DNA of 44,438 bases from Streptomyces sp. AC550_RSS872 (GTDB lineage Bacteria; Actinomycetota; Actinomycetes; Streptomycetales; Streptomycetaceae). Under the pieces are notes generated by a model, which saw only the letters and a list, made by a program, of their open reading frames with translations, was not told the DNA's origin and ran no database searches. Numbering within the stretch: the first letter of the stretch is position 1; each line of letters starts with the position of its first letter. A program made the position numbers and the translations under genes. Below, in pieces: positions 21,850 to 29,387 of this stretch. The DNA lies in contig NZ_JAGMUL010000114.1 in NCBI RefSeq assembly GCF_019049285.1, forward strand, positions 159,522-203,959, read 5' to 3'.

Positions 21850-23430
21850 ATGACAGCAGTCCAGGCAGACCCCGTGGTGAGCACGCCCTACGGTGCTGTA
21901 CGGGGCCGGTACGAACAGGGCGTCGCGGTGTTCCGCGGCATCCCCTACGCGGCGCCCCCGTTCGGCCCGCGCAGATTCCGGCCGCCCGAGCCGCCGGAGC
22001 CCTGGGACGGTGTGCGCGAGGCCGCGGCCTTCGGGCCGACCCCGCCGAAACCGCCGTACTCCGAGGCCTTCGCACAGTACCTGTCCGACCCCGTCGTGCC
22101 CGGCGACGACTGTCTCAACCTCAACGTCTGGACCCCCGAACCCGCCCCGGGCGCCCGGCTGCCGGTCATGGTGTGGCTGCACGGCGGCGCCCTGACCCGC
22201 GGCACCGCGGGCATGCCCGTGTACGACGGCCGGACCTTCGCCCGCGACGGCGTCGTCCTGGTCTCGGTCAACTACCGGCTGGGCGTCGAGGGCTACGGCT
22301 ACTTCCCGGACGCCCCCGCCAACCCCGGCCTGCGCGACCAGCTCGCCGCCCTGGAGTGGGTGCACGAGTCCATCGAGGCCTTCGGCGGCGACCCCGGCCG
22401 CATCACCCTGTTCGGCCAGTCCGCCGGCGCGATCAGCATCGGCGCGCTGCTCGCCGCCCCACCCGCCCAGGGACTGGTCCAGCGGGCGATTCTCCAGAGC
22501 GGGCCGCCCGAGACCGCCGACCGGGACAAGGTACGGCGGATGGTGCGCCGCATGGCCACCCGGCTGAAGATCCCCGGCACCGCCGCCGCCTTCGCGGACG
22601 TCGACCGTGAGCTGCTGCTGCGCACCCAGGCCGAGGTCGGCCGGCTGAGCAGCCCCGTGGTGGGCGGGCCCGCCTTCGGGATCGTCGTCGACGGCGACAT
22701 CGTGCCCCGCGATCCCCTCGCGGCGATCACGGAGGGTGACGCCGCGGTCGGTGTCGACCTGATGATGGGCTGGACCCGGGACGAGTACCGGCTGTGGCTG
22801 GTGCCCGGCGGGCTGCTGGAGCGCGTCGACCGGCTCGGCGCGGTCGCCCTGGCCGGCGCCATGGCCCGCTGCCACGCCGGCGCCGACATCCCGCGCGGCT
22901 ACCGCACCCTGCACCCGGAGGCCGGCACCGCCGAGATCGTCGGCCAGATGGTCACCGACCACCTGCTGCGCATCCCCCTGCACCACCTGGCCGACGCCTG
23001 CCCCGGGTCGTCGTACGTGTACGAGTTCGCCTGGCCCTCCACCCTCCCCGACCTCGGCTCCTGCCACGCGCTGGAGCTCGGCTTCGTCTTCGACACCGGC
23101 GACGTCCCCGAGTCCCGCAAGCTGGCCGGCGACGGCGCCCCGCGGGAGCTCGCCGACGAGATGCACCGGGCGTGGGTCCGGTTCGCGGTCGACGGCGACC
23201 CGGGGTGGCAGCCCTGGGACGACTCGCATCCGGTGCGGATCTTCGGCGACGGCGAGACCCGTACCGCGCACGGACCGCGCGACGCCGAGCTCGCCCTGTG
23301 GGCCGCCGCGCCCACACCCCCGCAACCCCCACCCGCCCCTGCCCCGGCCCTCGGCCCGGCCGGGCGCGGTGCGGAACTGCGGGCGGTGGTACGACGTCTG
23401 CGGTTGCCGGGAGCGGTGCGCCGGCCCTAG
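21850..23430 (+). CDS. Type-B carboxylesterase
   Basis: This 526-aa alpha/beta-hydrolase of the carboxylesterase type B family carries FRGIPYAAPPFGPRRF (28-43), PGDDCLNLNVW (84-94), the oxyanion HGG (111-113) and the nucleophile in GQSAG (Ser191). The acid and His of the triad are expected later (the region SSYVYEF and LGSCHALELGFVF). No signal peptide is seen, so it is probably cytoplasmic. The start ATG 21850 is preferred (GGAGG and GGTGG upstream); an in-frame GTG at 21817 lies within a potential mRNA hairpin. It is divergent from lacI and may hydrolyse ester decorations of imported oligosaccharides or unrelated esters; the substrate is unknown. Confidence 0.9.
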   Translation: MTAVQADPVVSTPYGAVRGRYEQGVAVFRGIPYAAPPFGPRRFRPPEPPEPWDGVREAAAFGPTPPKPPYSEAFAQYLSDPVVPGDDCLNLNVWTPEPAPGARLPVMVWLHGGALTRGTAGMPVYDGRTFARDGVVLVSVNYRLGVEGYGYFPDAPANPGLRDQLAALEWVHESIEAFGGDPGRITLFGQSAGAISIGALLAAPPAQGLVQRAILQSGPPETADRDKVRRMVRRMATRLKIPGTAAAFADVDRELLLRTQAEVGRLSSPVVGGPAFGIVVDGDIVPRDPLAAITEGDAAVGVDLMMGWTRDEYRLWLVPGGLLERVDRLGAVALAGAMARCHAGADIPRGYRTLHPEAGTAEIVGQMVTDHLLRIPLHHLADACPGSSYVYEFAWPSTLPDLGSCHALELGFVFDTGDVPESRKLAGDGAPRELADEMHRAWVRFAVDGDPGWQPWDDSHPVRIFGDGETRTAHGPRDAELALWAAAPTPPQPPPAPAPALGPAGRGAELRAVVRRLRLPGAVRRP

Positions 23431-23447
23431 GGGTACTGATTCGCATA

Positions 23448-23476
23448 CGGCTCGGGCGGCGCTATCCGCCGAGCCG
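23448..23476 (+). terminator. Hairpin after the carboxylesterase gene
   Basis: CGGCTCGGGCGG pairs with CCGCCGAGCCG with one bulged base and a CGCTAT loop, 17 nt past the stop codon. Confidence 0.5.
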
Positions 23477-23523
23477 CGCCACAGAGTCCCGTACCACCAC
23501 ATGCGTACCCGACAACAAATGCT

Positions 23524-23555
23524 CTGCCGGCGTCTTTGCGGTTGGAGGCCGGCAG
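23524..23555 (-). terminator. Hairpin after mmuM
   Basis: CTGCCGGC and GCCGGCAG form an 8-bp stem with a 16-nt loop, 23 nt downstream of the mmuM stop on the minus strand. Confidence 0.4.
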
Positions 23556-23578
23556 TGGGGTGGGGGAGTCGACAGGCG

Positions 23579-24496
23579 TTATGGCTTCAATGCCCTCGCG
23601 ATCCCCGCGACCGCGTCCGGCCCGACCCGGCAGCATCCCCCGATCAGCCCCGCCCCGGACGCGTGCCACCCCAGGACCTCTTCCGGGGTGAAGGAGGAAC
23701 GGCCGTTCCACGCCCGCGCCTCGGCGTCCCAGGCCTCCCCGCTGTTCGGGTAGACGACGACCGGCTTACCGGTGACCCGGGCGGCGATCTCGACGGCGCC
23801 CTCGACGTCCTGCGGCGCGCAGCAGTTCACGCCCACCGCGATCACCTCGTCCGCGTCGGCGGCCAGGGCGAAGGCCTCCTCCAAAGGCTGCCCGGCGCGG
23901 GTGCGCTCCCCGGTGACGGAGTACGACAGCCAGGCCGGCACACCCAGCCCGCGCACCGCCCTCAGCAGCGCCTCGGCCTCGTCGGCGTCCGGAACCGTCT
24001 CCAGCGCCAGCACGTCGGGACGGGCGCCGGCCAGCACCTCCAGCCGGGGCCGGTGGAAGCGCTCCAGCTCGTCCACACTCAGCCCGTACCGCCCCCGGTA
24101 CTCGGAGCCGTCCGCCAGCATCGCCCCGTACGGCCCGACCGAGGCGGCCACCCACAGCGGCCGCGTGACACCCCTGCCCTGTGCCTGCCGGGCCGCCTCG
24201 CGCGCCAACTCCACGCTCAGGGCGAGTAGTTCGGCCGCACGTTCCGGCCCGATCCCGCGCTTGGCGAAGCCCTCGAAGGTGGCCTGGTAACTCGACGTGA
24301 TCGCCACGTCCGCCCCCGCCTCGAAGTAGGCGAGATGCGCCTCGGTGATCGCCTCGGGCCGCTCCGCGAGCAGCCGCGCCGACCACAGCTCGTCACTCAG
24401 ATCGTGCCCGGCGGACTCCAGCTGGTTGGACATACCGCCGTCGAGCACAACGGGTCCGGTGGCGAGGGCTTCGGCGAGGGTGATGGTGCTGGTCAT
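23579..24496 (-). CDS. mmuM: Homocysteine S-methyltransferase
   Basis: This 305-aa cytoplasmic enzyme transfers a methyl group, typically from S-methylmethionine, to homocysteine to give methionine. The TIM-barrel homocysteine-methyltransferase signatures are present: VLDGGMSNQLE (18-28), ITSSYQAT (66-73), WVAASVGPYGAML and the three zinc-binding cysteines in GVNCC (225 or 226) and GGCC (288, 289). The start is ATG 24496, preceded by a TACCGT hexamer at 7 nt and no Shine-Dalgarno, which implies a leaderless mRNA; a further ATG at 24544 lacks support. It interrupts the polysaccharide locus and has no evident link to it. Confidence 0.92.
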   Translation of the reverse strand: MTSTITLAEALATGPVVLDGGMSNQLESAGHDLSDELWSARLLAERPEAITEAHLAYFEAGADVAITSSYQATFEGFAKRGIGPERAAELLALSVELAREAARQAQGRGVTRPLWVAASVGPYGAMLADGSEYRGRYGLSVDELERFHRPRLEVLAGARPDVLALETVPDADEAEALLRAVRGLGVPAWLSYSVTGERTRAGQPLEEAFALAADADEVIAVGVNCCAPQDVEGAVEIAARVTGKPVVVYPNSGEAWDAEARAWNGRSSFTPEEVLGWHASGAGLIGGCCRVGPDAVAGIARALKP

Positions 24497-24503
24497 GGTG
24501 ACG

Positions 24504-24509
24504 ACGGTA
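24504..24509 (-). promoter_or_regulatory. Leaderless -10 element for mmuM
   Basis: On the minus strand TACCGT is 7 nt upstream of ATG 24496. Confidence 0.5.
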
Positions 24510-24556
24510 GTCGAGCCGGGAAGGGTGACCGGCATGTGGGACACCCCGGGGCGTCC

Positions 24557-26653
24557 CTACGCCGCGTGCCGCCCACCCCGCCGCCGCCCGCGCCCCCGCC
24601 CGAACCTCGTCGCCGGGACCGCGAGCCCGATGAGCAGGCCCGCGCCCAGGACGTACGGCCACCAGCCGAGACCGCTGCTCGCGTTGCGGGAGTCGGGGGA
24701 GGCGAGGGTGTCGGCCGCTGTGCGGGGGGTGTCCGAGCCGGGGGAGGGGGTGGAGGTGACGGCGGTCAGGACGACGTCGTTGCCGTCGCCGCCCCGGTAG
24801 CTGATGCGGTAGGTGGTGTCGTCCAGCTGGAGTTTCCCGCCCTCCTTGAGGCCGGTGAAGGTGCCGGACGTCTTCGAGCGGCCCCGGTGGTCGAGGACCG
24901 TGATCTTCCGGGGCGGTGCGGTCGCGGCGGAGGCCAGGTCCAGGCCACCGGCCAGGCGGACGGCGCCCGTCACCTTCAACGGGCTGTCGCGCAGCACCAG
25001 TTCGCCCTTCGCCGACTGGGTGTAGTCGCCGGAGACGGTCAGGCCGCTCGCGACCACGCCGTCGTTCGTCACCGCTCCCCGCACGGTGCCCTTGCCGGTC
25101 AGTGTCCTGCCCGTGCCCACGCGCAGTCCCGAAGGGCCCGCGTCCAGGCGGGACTGCGGCGACGTGAGCCGGATCGCCTTGCTGCGGGCGAGCGTCGCGC
25201 CGTCGCGCAGGGCGAGGGTGCCCCGCTTGACCGTGGTCGTGCCGGTGTACGTCACCGCGCTGCCAGTCAGGGTCGTCGTGGCGGACCCCGCCTGGGTGAG
25301 CGAGCCGCTGCCGCTGATGCGGGACAGCGACAAGGGCTTGCCGGTGTTGTTCAGAACCAGCGAGCCGTCGTTGACGACCTTGTAGAGGCCGCCCCGCGTG
25401 TAGAGCCCGCCGTCGCCGCCCGGCTTGCCGCTGCCCAGTCGCAGCACAGCACCCTTCTCGACGGTCGTCGAGCCGTCGTAGTACTGCACGGCGGCGAAGG
25501 TGACGTCGTTGCCCTTCGTTCCCTTGATGACGATGTCCCCGGCGCCGGGCGCGGACAGTGTGTCGTGGAACACCCCGCCGCCGATGGGGGCGCCCAGCGT
25601 CACCGGTCCGTTGTAGTCGAACGTCAGCAGCGAGCGGAAGCGGGCCGCGAGGAGGTTGATGTAGACGGTCTCCGCCGTGCCCGGCATGAAGATCTTGTTC
25701 GTGGTGCCGTCGCCCCACTGGACGTTCGCGCCCTTGATGTTGGTGCCGCGCTTGTTGATGTTCTTGCGCGCGGGCGTCCAGTTCAGGGCCGGGTCGCTGA
25801 GCGAGGGATTGGTGTCGCCGCCCTGGTTCGACCAGCTGTACTGGCCCGTCAGGATCACCTTGCTGCCCGGCCGGGACTGGACGTTGATGTCGCTGCCGTA
25901 CTCGCGCTGGTAGAAGTCCATGCGCTGGGTGACGGTCTGGCCGAGAGGCGTGTCCACGGTCCAGGTGCCCTGGTTGAGGACCTTGCGCACGTTCGGCAGC
26001 GAGGTGGCGAACTCCGGCGCACCGGCGTGGAGCTGCGTGCCGTTGTCGATCACCCCGGAGAAGGAGTGGGTGCCCGACAGGGGCCAGTTGCCCCAGAGGA
26101 AGCGCTGCTGCGTGATCAGACCGGAGCCGCTGATCGTGCCCAGGTTGTAGGCGCTCGTCATCGACAGCCGCAGGGTGCCGTCGACCCGGATGTTGTCCTG
26201 GTTCAGCCGGAACGCCGGGGTGTTGTACGGGAAGTGCCCGATCAGCCCGGTCTTGCCGCCGTTGCCGTACTGCAAGGTCGCCCCGCGCTCCACCGTGATC
26301 GCCGGCGGGTCCGCGGCGGTCGTGGTGACGTACGGGTGGTTGCCGCCGAGGACGCTCACCTTCTGCCGCTGCCGGGACTTCGGCAGGGTGAAGTCGCTGT
26401 CCTTGGTCAGGATCAGGGTTCCGGTGCCGCGCACGGTGAGCGTGCCCTCGCCGCGGAAGACGCCGTCGTACGTCGTCGTCCCCGACGGCACGGTGACCAC
26501 CGTGTCGCCGCTGAGCGTCACGTCCCGGTCCGCGAGGACGTCGGCGGTCACGTCCCGGCCGGCGGCGGCCGCCGGGGGAGCGGCCAGGGTCAGGGCGGCC
26601 AACGCCGCGAGGGCGCCGGCGGCCGCTGCTGTCTTGTGGGTATGGCTGTGCAC
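24557..26653 (-). CDS. Secreted, membrane-anchored beta-strand-repeat (autotransporter-associated repeat-like) protein
   Basis: The 698-aa product begins at GTG 26653 with a signal peptide cut near PAAAA (about 31). The mature part is a long run of short beta strands of the type GTLTVRGTGTLILTKDS, GSGLITQQRF, GTTTVKRGTLALRDGATLARS and GKGTVRGAVTNDG, typical of autotransporter-associated beta-strand repeats and parallel beta-helices. The C-terminus has a Pro/Ser linker, a transmembrane helix (about 663-683) and a very basic tail FGRGRGRRRGG. No LPxTG precedes the helix, so it is a membrane-anchored surface protein rather than a classical sortase substrate. Divergent from the GH43 gene, it may bind or act on the polysaccharide. 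No catalytic family was recognised. Confidence 0.8.
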   Translation of the reverse strand: MHSHTHKTAAAAGALAALAALTLAAPPAAAAGRDVTADVLADRDVTLSGDTVVTVPSGTTTYDGVFRGEGTLTVRGTGTLILTKDSDFTLPKSRQRQKVSVLGGNHPYVTTTAADPPAITVERGATLQYGNGGKTGLIGHFPYNTPAFRLNQDNIRVDGTLRLSMTSAYNLGTISGSGLITQQRFLWGNWPLSGTHSFSGVIDNGTQLHAGAPEFATSLPNVRKVLNQGTWTVDTPLGQTVTQRMDFYQREYGSDINVQSRPGSKVILTGQYSWSNQGGDTNPSLSDPALNWTPARKNINKRGTNIKGANVQWGDGTTNKIFMPGTAETVYINLLAARFRSLLTFDYNGPVTLGAPIGGGVFHDTLSAPGAGDIVIKGTKGNDVTFAAVQYYDGSTTVEKGAVLRLGSGKPGGDGGLYTRGGLYKVVNDGSLVLNNTGKPLSLSRISGSGSLTQAGSATTTLTGSAVTYTGTTTVKRGTLALRDGATLARSKAIRLTSPQSRLDAGPSGLRVGTGRTLTGKGTVRGAVTNDGVVASGLTVSGDYTQSAKGELVLRDSPLKVTGAVRLAGGLDLASAATAPPRKITVLDHRGRSKTSGTFTGLKEGGKLQLDDTTYRISYRGGDGNDVVLTAVTSTPSPGSDTPRTAADTLASPDSRNASSGLGWWPYVLGAGLLIGLAVPATRFGRGRGRRRGGRHAA

Positions 26654-26705
26654 GTTATCGGAGACGGGTGACCAGGGCGCGGATAACAGAAAATCGCGGC
26701 TCCTC

Positions 26706-26719
26706 GGAAAGCGCTCTCC
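26706..26719. promoter_or_regulatory. LacI-type operator in the divergent GH43 / beta-strand protein promoter
   Basis: GGAAAGCGCTCTCC is centred on AGCGCT and resembles the operator at 21580. It lies 18 bp upstream of the GH43 -35 box and 53 bp upstream of the divergent start, so it could control both genes. Confidence 0.55.
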
Positions 26720-26736
26720 CCGTCAGGTCGAACCCG

Positions 26737-26765
26737 TTGACCTCCTCGTTCCACACCCTTACCTT
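26737..26765 (+). promoter_or_regulatory. Sigma-70-type promoter for the GH43 operon
   Basis: TTGACC (26737-26742) and TACCTT (26760-26765) are separated by 17 bp, the ideal HrdB-type spacing. The start codon at 26856 is about 85 bp beyond the predicted transcription start. Confidence 0.65.
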
Positions 26766-26855
26766 TTCGGCGTTCGCAATGACAGATCATGTCCGCCATG
26801 TCGAACAACTCCCCCTCGAAAACTCCCCCCTCCGAGAACCCGAGAGGCAGTCCGC

Positions 26856-27965
26856 ATGAGCCGCGCAGACGACCTGCCCCACCTCCCCCCAAGCCCTCAA
26901 ACCCCCAGCCGCAGACTGCTGCTGAAGGGCGCCGCAGCCGCCGGCGCCCTGACCGCCGTGTCGGCCCTCCCCGGTGTCGCCCAGGCCGCGCCCGCGAAGG
27001 CAGCCCCCTACATGAACCCTCTCGTCCAGCAGCGCGCCGACCCCCACATCAACCGCCACACCGACGGCTCCTACTACTTCACGGCCACCGCCCCCGAGTA
27101 CGACCGCATCATCCTGCGCCGCTCCCGCACCCTGAACGGCCTGACCACGGCCGCCGAGTCGGTCATCTGGCGGGCCCACGCCACCGGCGACATGGGCGCG
27201 CACATCTGGGCGCCGGAGCTGCACCGCATCGGCGGCAAGTGGTACATCTACTTCGCCGCCGCGCCCGCCGAGGACGTGTGGAAGATCCGGATCTGGGTCC
27301 TGGAGAACTCCCACCCCGACCCCTTCAAGGGCACCTGGGTGGAGCGCGGCCAGGTCAGGACGGCCTGGGAGACCTTCTCCCTGGACGCCACCACCTTCAC
27401 CCACCGCGGCACCCGCTACCTCTGCTGGGCGCAGCACGAACCCGGGCTGGACAACAACACCGGGCTCTTCCTCTCCGAGATGGCGAACCCCTGGACCCTG
27501 AAGGGCCCTCAGATCCGGCTGTCGACCCCGGAGTACGACTGGGAGTGCGTCGGCTTCAAGGTCAACGAGGGCCCGTACGCCCTCAAGCGCAACGGCCGGA
27601 TCTTCCTCACCTACTCGGCCTCCGCCACCGACCACCACTACTGCGTCGGCATGCTCACCGTCGACGCCGACGCCGACCTCATGAACCCGGCCAGCTGGAG
27701 CAAGTCCCCGACCCCCGTCTTCACCAGCAACGACACCACCCAGCAGTACGGCCCCGGCCACAACTGCTTCACCGTCGCCGAGGACGGCCGCAGCGACGTC
27801 CTCGTCTACCACGCCCGCCAGTACAAGGAGATCGTCGGCGACCCGCTGAACGACCCCAACCGCCACACCCGCATCCAGAAGCTCGGCTGGAACCCCGACG
27901 GCACCCCGGACTTCGGCATACCCGTGGCCGACGCCACCGCCGCGGCCGTGAAGGAGAGTGCCTGA
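26856..27965 (+). CDS. Tat-exported GH43 family glycosidase (arabinofuranosidase-type)
   Basis: This 369-aa enzyme carries a Tat signal (SRRLLLKG, 18-25; cut near VAQA|AP at 44) and a five-bladed propeller GH43 domain. Family residues in the expected order are Asp62 (ADPHI, general base), Asp177 (SLDAT, pKa modulator) and Glu238 (NEGP, general acid). The blocks GSYYFTATAPEYDRIILRRS and MGAHIWAPELHRIGGKWYIYF match actinobacterial exo-alpha-1,5-L-arabinofuranosidases (GH43_26-like, recalled). No carbohydrate-binding module is attached. GAGAGG precedes ATG 26856. Its stop overlaps the start of the next GH43 gene (TGATG), giving a two-gene operon whose products should trim arabinan and galactan side chains outside the cell. 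Confidence 0.9.
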   Translation: MSRADDLPHLPPSPQTPSRRLLLKGAAAAGALTAVSALPGVAQAAPAKAAPYMNPLVQQRADPHINRHTDGSYYFTATAPEYDRIILRRSRTLNGLTTAAESVIWRAHATGDMGAHIWAPELHRIGGKWYIYFAAAPAEDVWKIRIWVLENSHPDPFKGTWVERGQVRTAWETFSLDATTFTHRGTRYLCWAQHEPGLDNNTGLFLSEMANPWTLKGPQIRLSTPEYDWECVGFKVNEGPYALKRNGRIFLTYSASATDHHYCVGMLTVDADADLMNPASWSKSPTPVFTSNDTTQQYGPGHNCFTVAEDGRSDVLVYHARQYKEIVGDPLNDPNRHTRIQKLGWNPDGTPDFGIPVADATAAAVKESA

Positions 27966-29380
27966 TGCCGAGACGTGCGTACGCGGTTCTGCTCGCCCTC
28001 TGTCTGGCCCTGGCCGGCGCCCTCGCCACCGCGGGACCGGCTCAGGCGGCACCCCGGACCATCACCAACGGCACCCAGTTCACCGACACCTCGGGCAACC
28101 CCGTGCACGCTCACGGCGGCGGTGTCATCAAGGTCGGCTCCTACTACTACTGGTTCGGCGAGCACCGCAACGCCGACAACACCTTCCGGTACGTGGACGC
28201 CTACCGCTCCACCGACCTGAAGAACTGGGAGTTCAGGAACCACGTCCTGACCCAGTCGAGCGCCGCCGAGCTGGCCACCGCCAACATCGAGCGCCCGAAG
28301 GTCATGTACAACGCCTCCACCGGCAAGTTCGTCATGTGGATGCACAAGGAGAACGGCACCGACTACAGCGAGGCCCGCGCCGCGGTCGCCGTCTCCGACA
28401 CCGTCGACGGCGACTACACCTGGCAGGGCAGCTTCCGCCCGCTCGGCCAGCACATGTCCCGTGACATCACGGTCTTCGTCGACACCGAAGGCACCGGTTA
28501 CATGGTCTCCGCCGCCCGCGAGAACTACGACCTCCAGATCTACCGCCTGACCGACGACTACACGGGCATCGCCGCCCTCGTCGCGGACCCCTGGCACGGC
28601 GGCCACCGCGAGGCCCCCGCCCTGTTCAAGCGGAACGGCGTCTACTTCATGCTGACGTCCGGCGCGACCGGCTGGAACCCCAACCAGCAGCAGTACGCCA
28701 CGGCCACCGACATCGCCGGACCGTGGACCGCGATGAAGAACATCGGCGACTCCACCACCTACGGCTCGCAGACCGCGTACGTCCTCCCGGTGCAGGGCAC
28801 TTCGACCACCTCGTACCTCTACCTGGGCGACCGCTGGGGCAACTCCTTCGGCGGCACCGTCAACGACTCCCGCTACGTCTGGCTGCCGCTTACCTTCCCC
28901 TCCTCGACCTCGATGTCCATGTCCTGGTCCCCTGAGGTCACCATCGACACGGCCACCGGCTCGATCAGCGGGACGAGCGCCACGTACAACACGCTCGTCG
29001 CGCGGCACAGCGGCAGGTGCGCCGATGTCACCAGCCAGTCGCTGTGGGCCGGCGCCCAGATCAAGCAGTACGACTGCAACGGCGGCAACAACCAGAAGTA
29101 CTGGTTCAAGCCCGTCGGCAGCGGCTACTACCAGCTGATGGTCAGGAACAGCTCCCTGTGCGTGCAGGAGAACGCGAGCACGGTCACCCAGGAGAACTGC
29201 AACGGCTCATCGACCGGCCAGCAGTGGTCGCTCACCACCACCGGCTCGTACGTGAACATCAAGTCCCGCGCGACCGGGGAGTGCCTGGACGTGAACGGCG
29301 CGTCCACCGCCAACGCCGCCGCGATCATCACGTACACGTGCAATGGCGCGACGAACCAGCAGTGGACGCGCGGAACATGA
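27965..29380 (+). CDS. Secreted GH43_24-type exo-beta-1,3-galactanase with CBM13
   Basis: This 471-aa secreted enzyme has a Sec signal (cut after AQAAP region, about 29), a GH43 domain to about residue 335 and a C-terminal ricin-type CBM13 (343-471; QSLW..QW-type repeats, six Cys). HAHGGGVIKVGSYYYWFGEHR and NIERPKVMYN are typical of subfamily 24. The usual general-base Asp is replaced. Glu109, Glu216 and Gln269 are spaced like Glu102, Glu208 and Gln263 of Phanerochaete Pc1,3Gal43A, where Gln serves as base. The same GH43-CBM13 layout is known for the Streptomyces avermitilis exo-beta-1,3-galactanase. The likely substrate is the beta-1,3-galactan backbone of type II arabinogalactan. Its ATG overlaps the previous stop. 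Confidence 0.9.
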   Translation: MPRRAYAVLLALCLALAGALATAGPAQAAPRTITNGTQFTDTSGNPVHAHGGGVIKVGSYYYWFGEHRNADNTFRYVDAYRSTDLKNWEFRNHVLTQSSAAELATANIERPKVMYNASTGKFVMWMHKENGTDYSEARAAVAVSDTVDGDYTWQGSFRPLGQHMSRDITVFVDTEGTGYMVSAARENYDLQIYRLTDDYTGIAALVADPWHGGHREAPALFKRNGVYFMLTSGATGWNPNQQQYATATDIAGPWTAMKNIGDSTTYGSQTAYVLPVQGTSTTSYLYLGDRWGNSFGGTVNDSRYVWLPLTFPSSTSMSMSWSPEVTIDTATGSISGTSATYNTLVARHSGRCADVTSQSLWAGAQIKQYDCNGGNNQKYWFKPVGSGYYQLMVRNSSLCVQENASTVTQENCNGSSTGQQWSLTTTGSYVNIKSRATGECLDVNGASTANAAAIITYTCNGATNQQWTRGT

Positions 29381-29387
29381 GGTGCCG

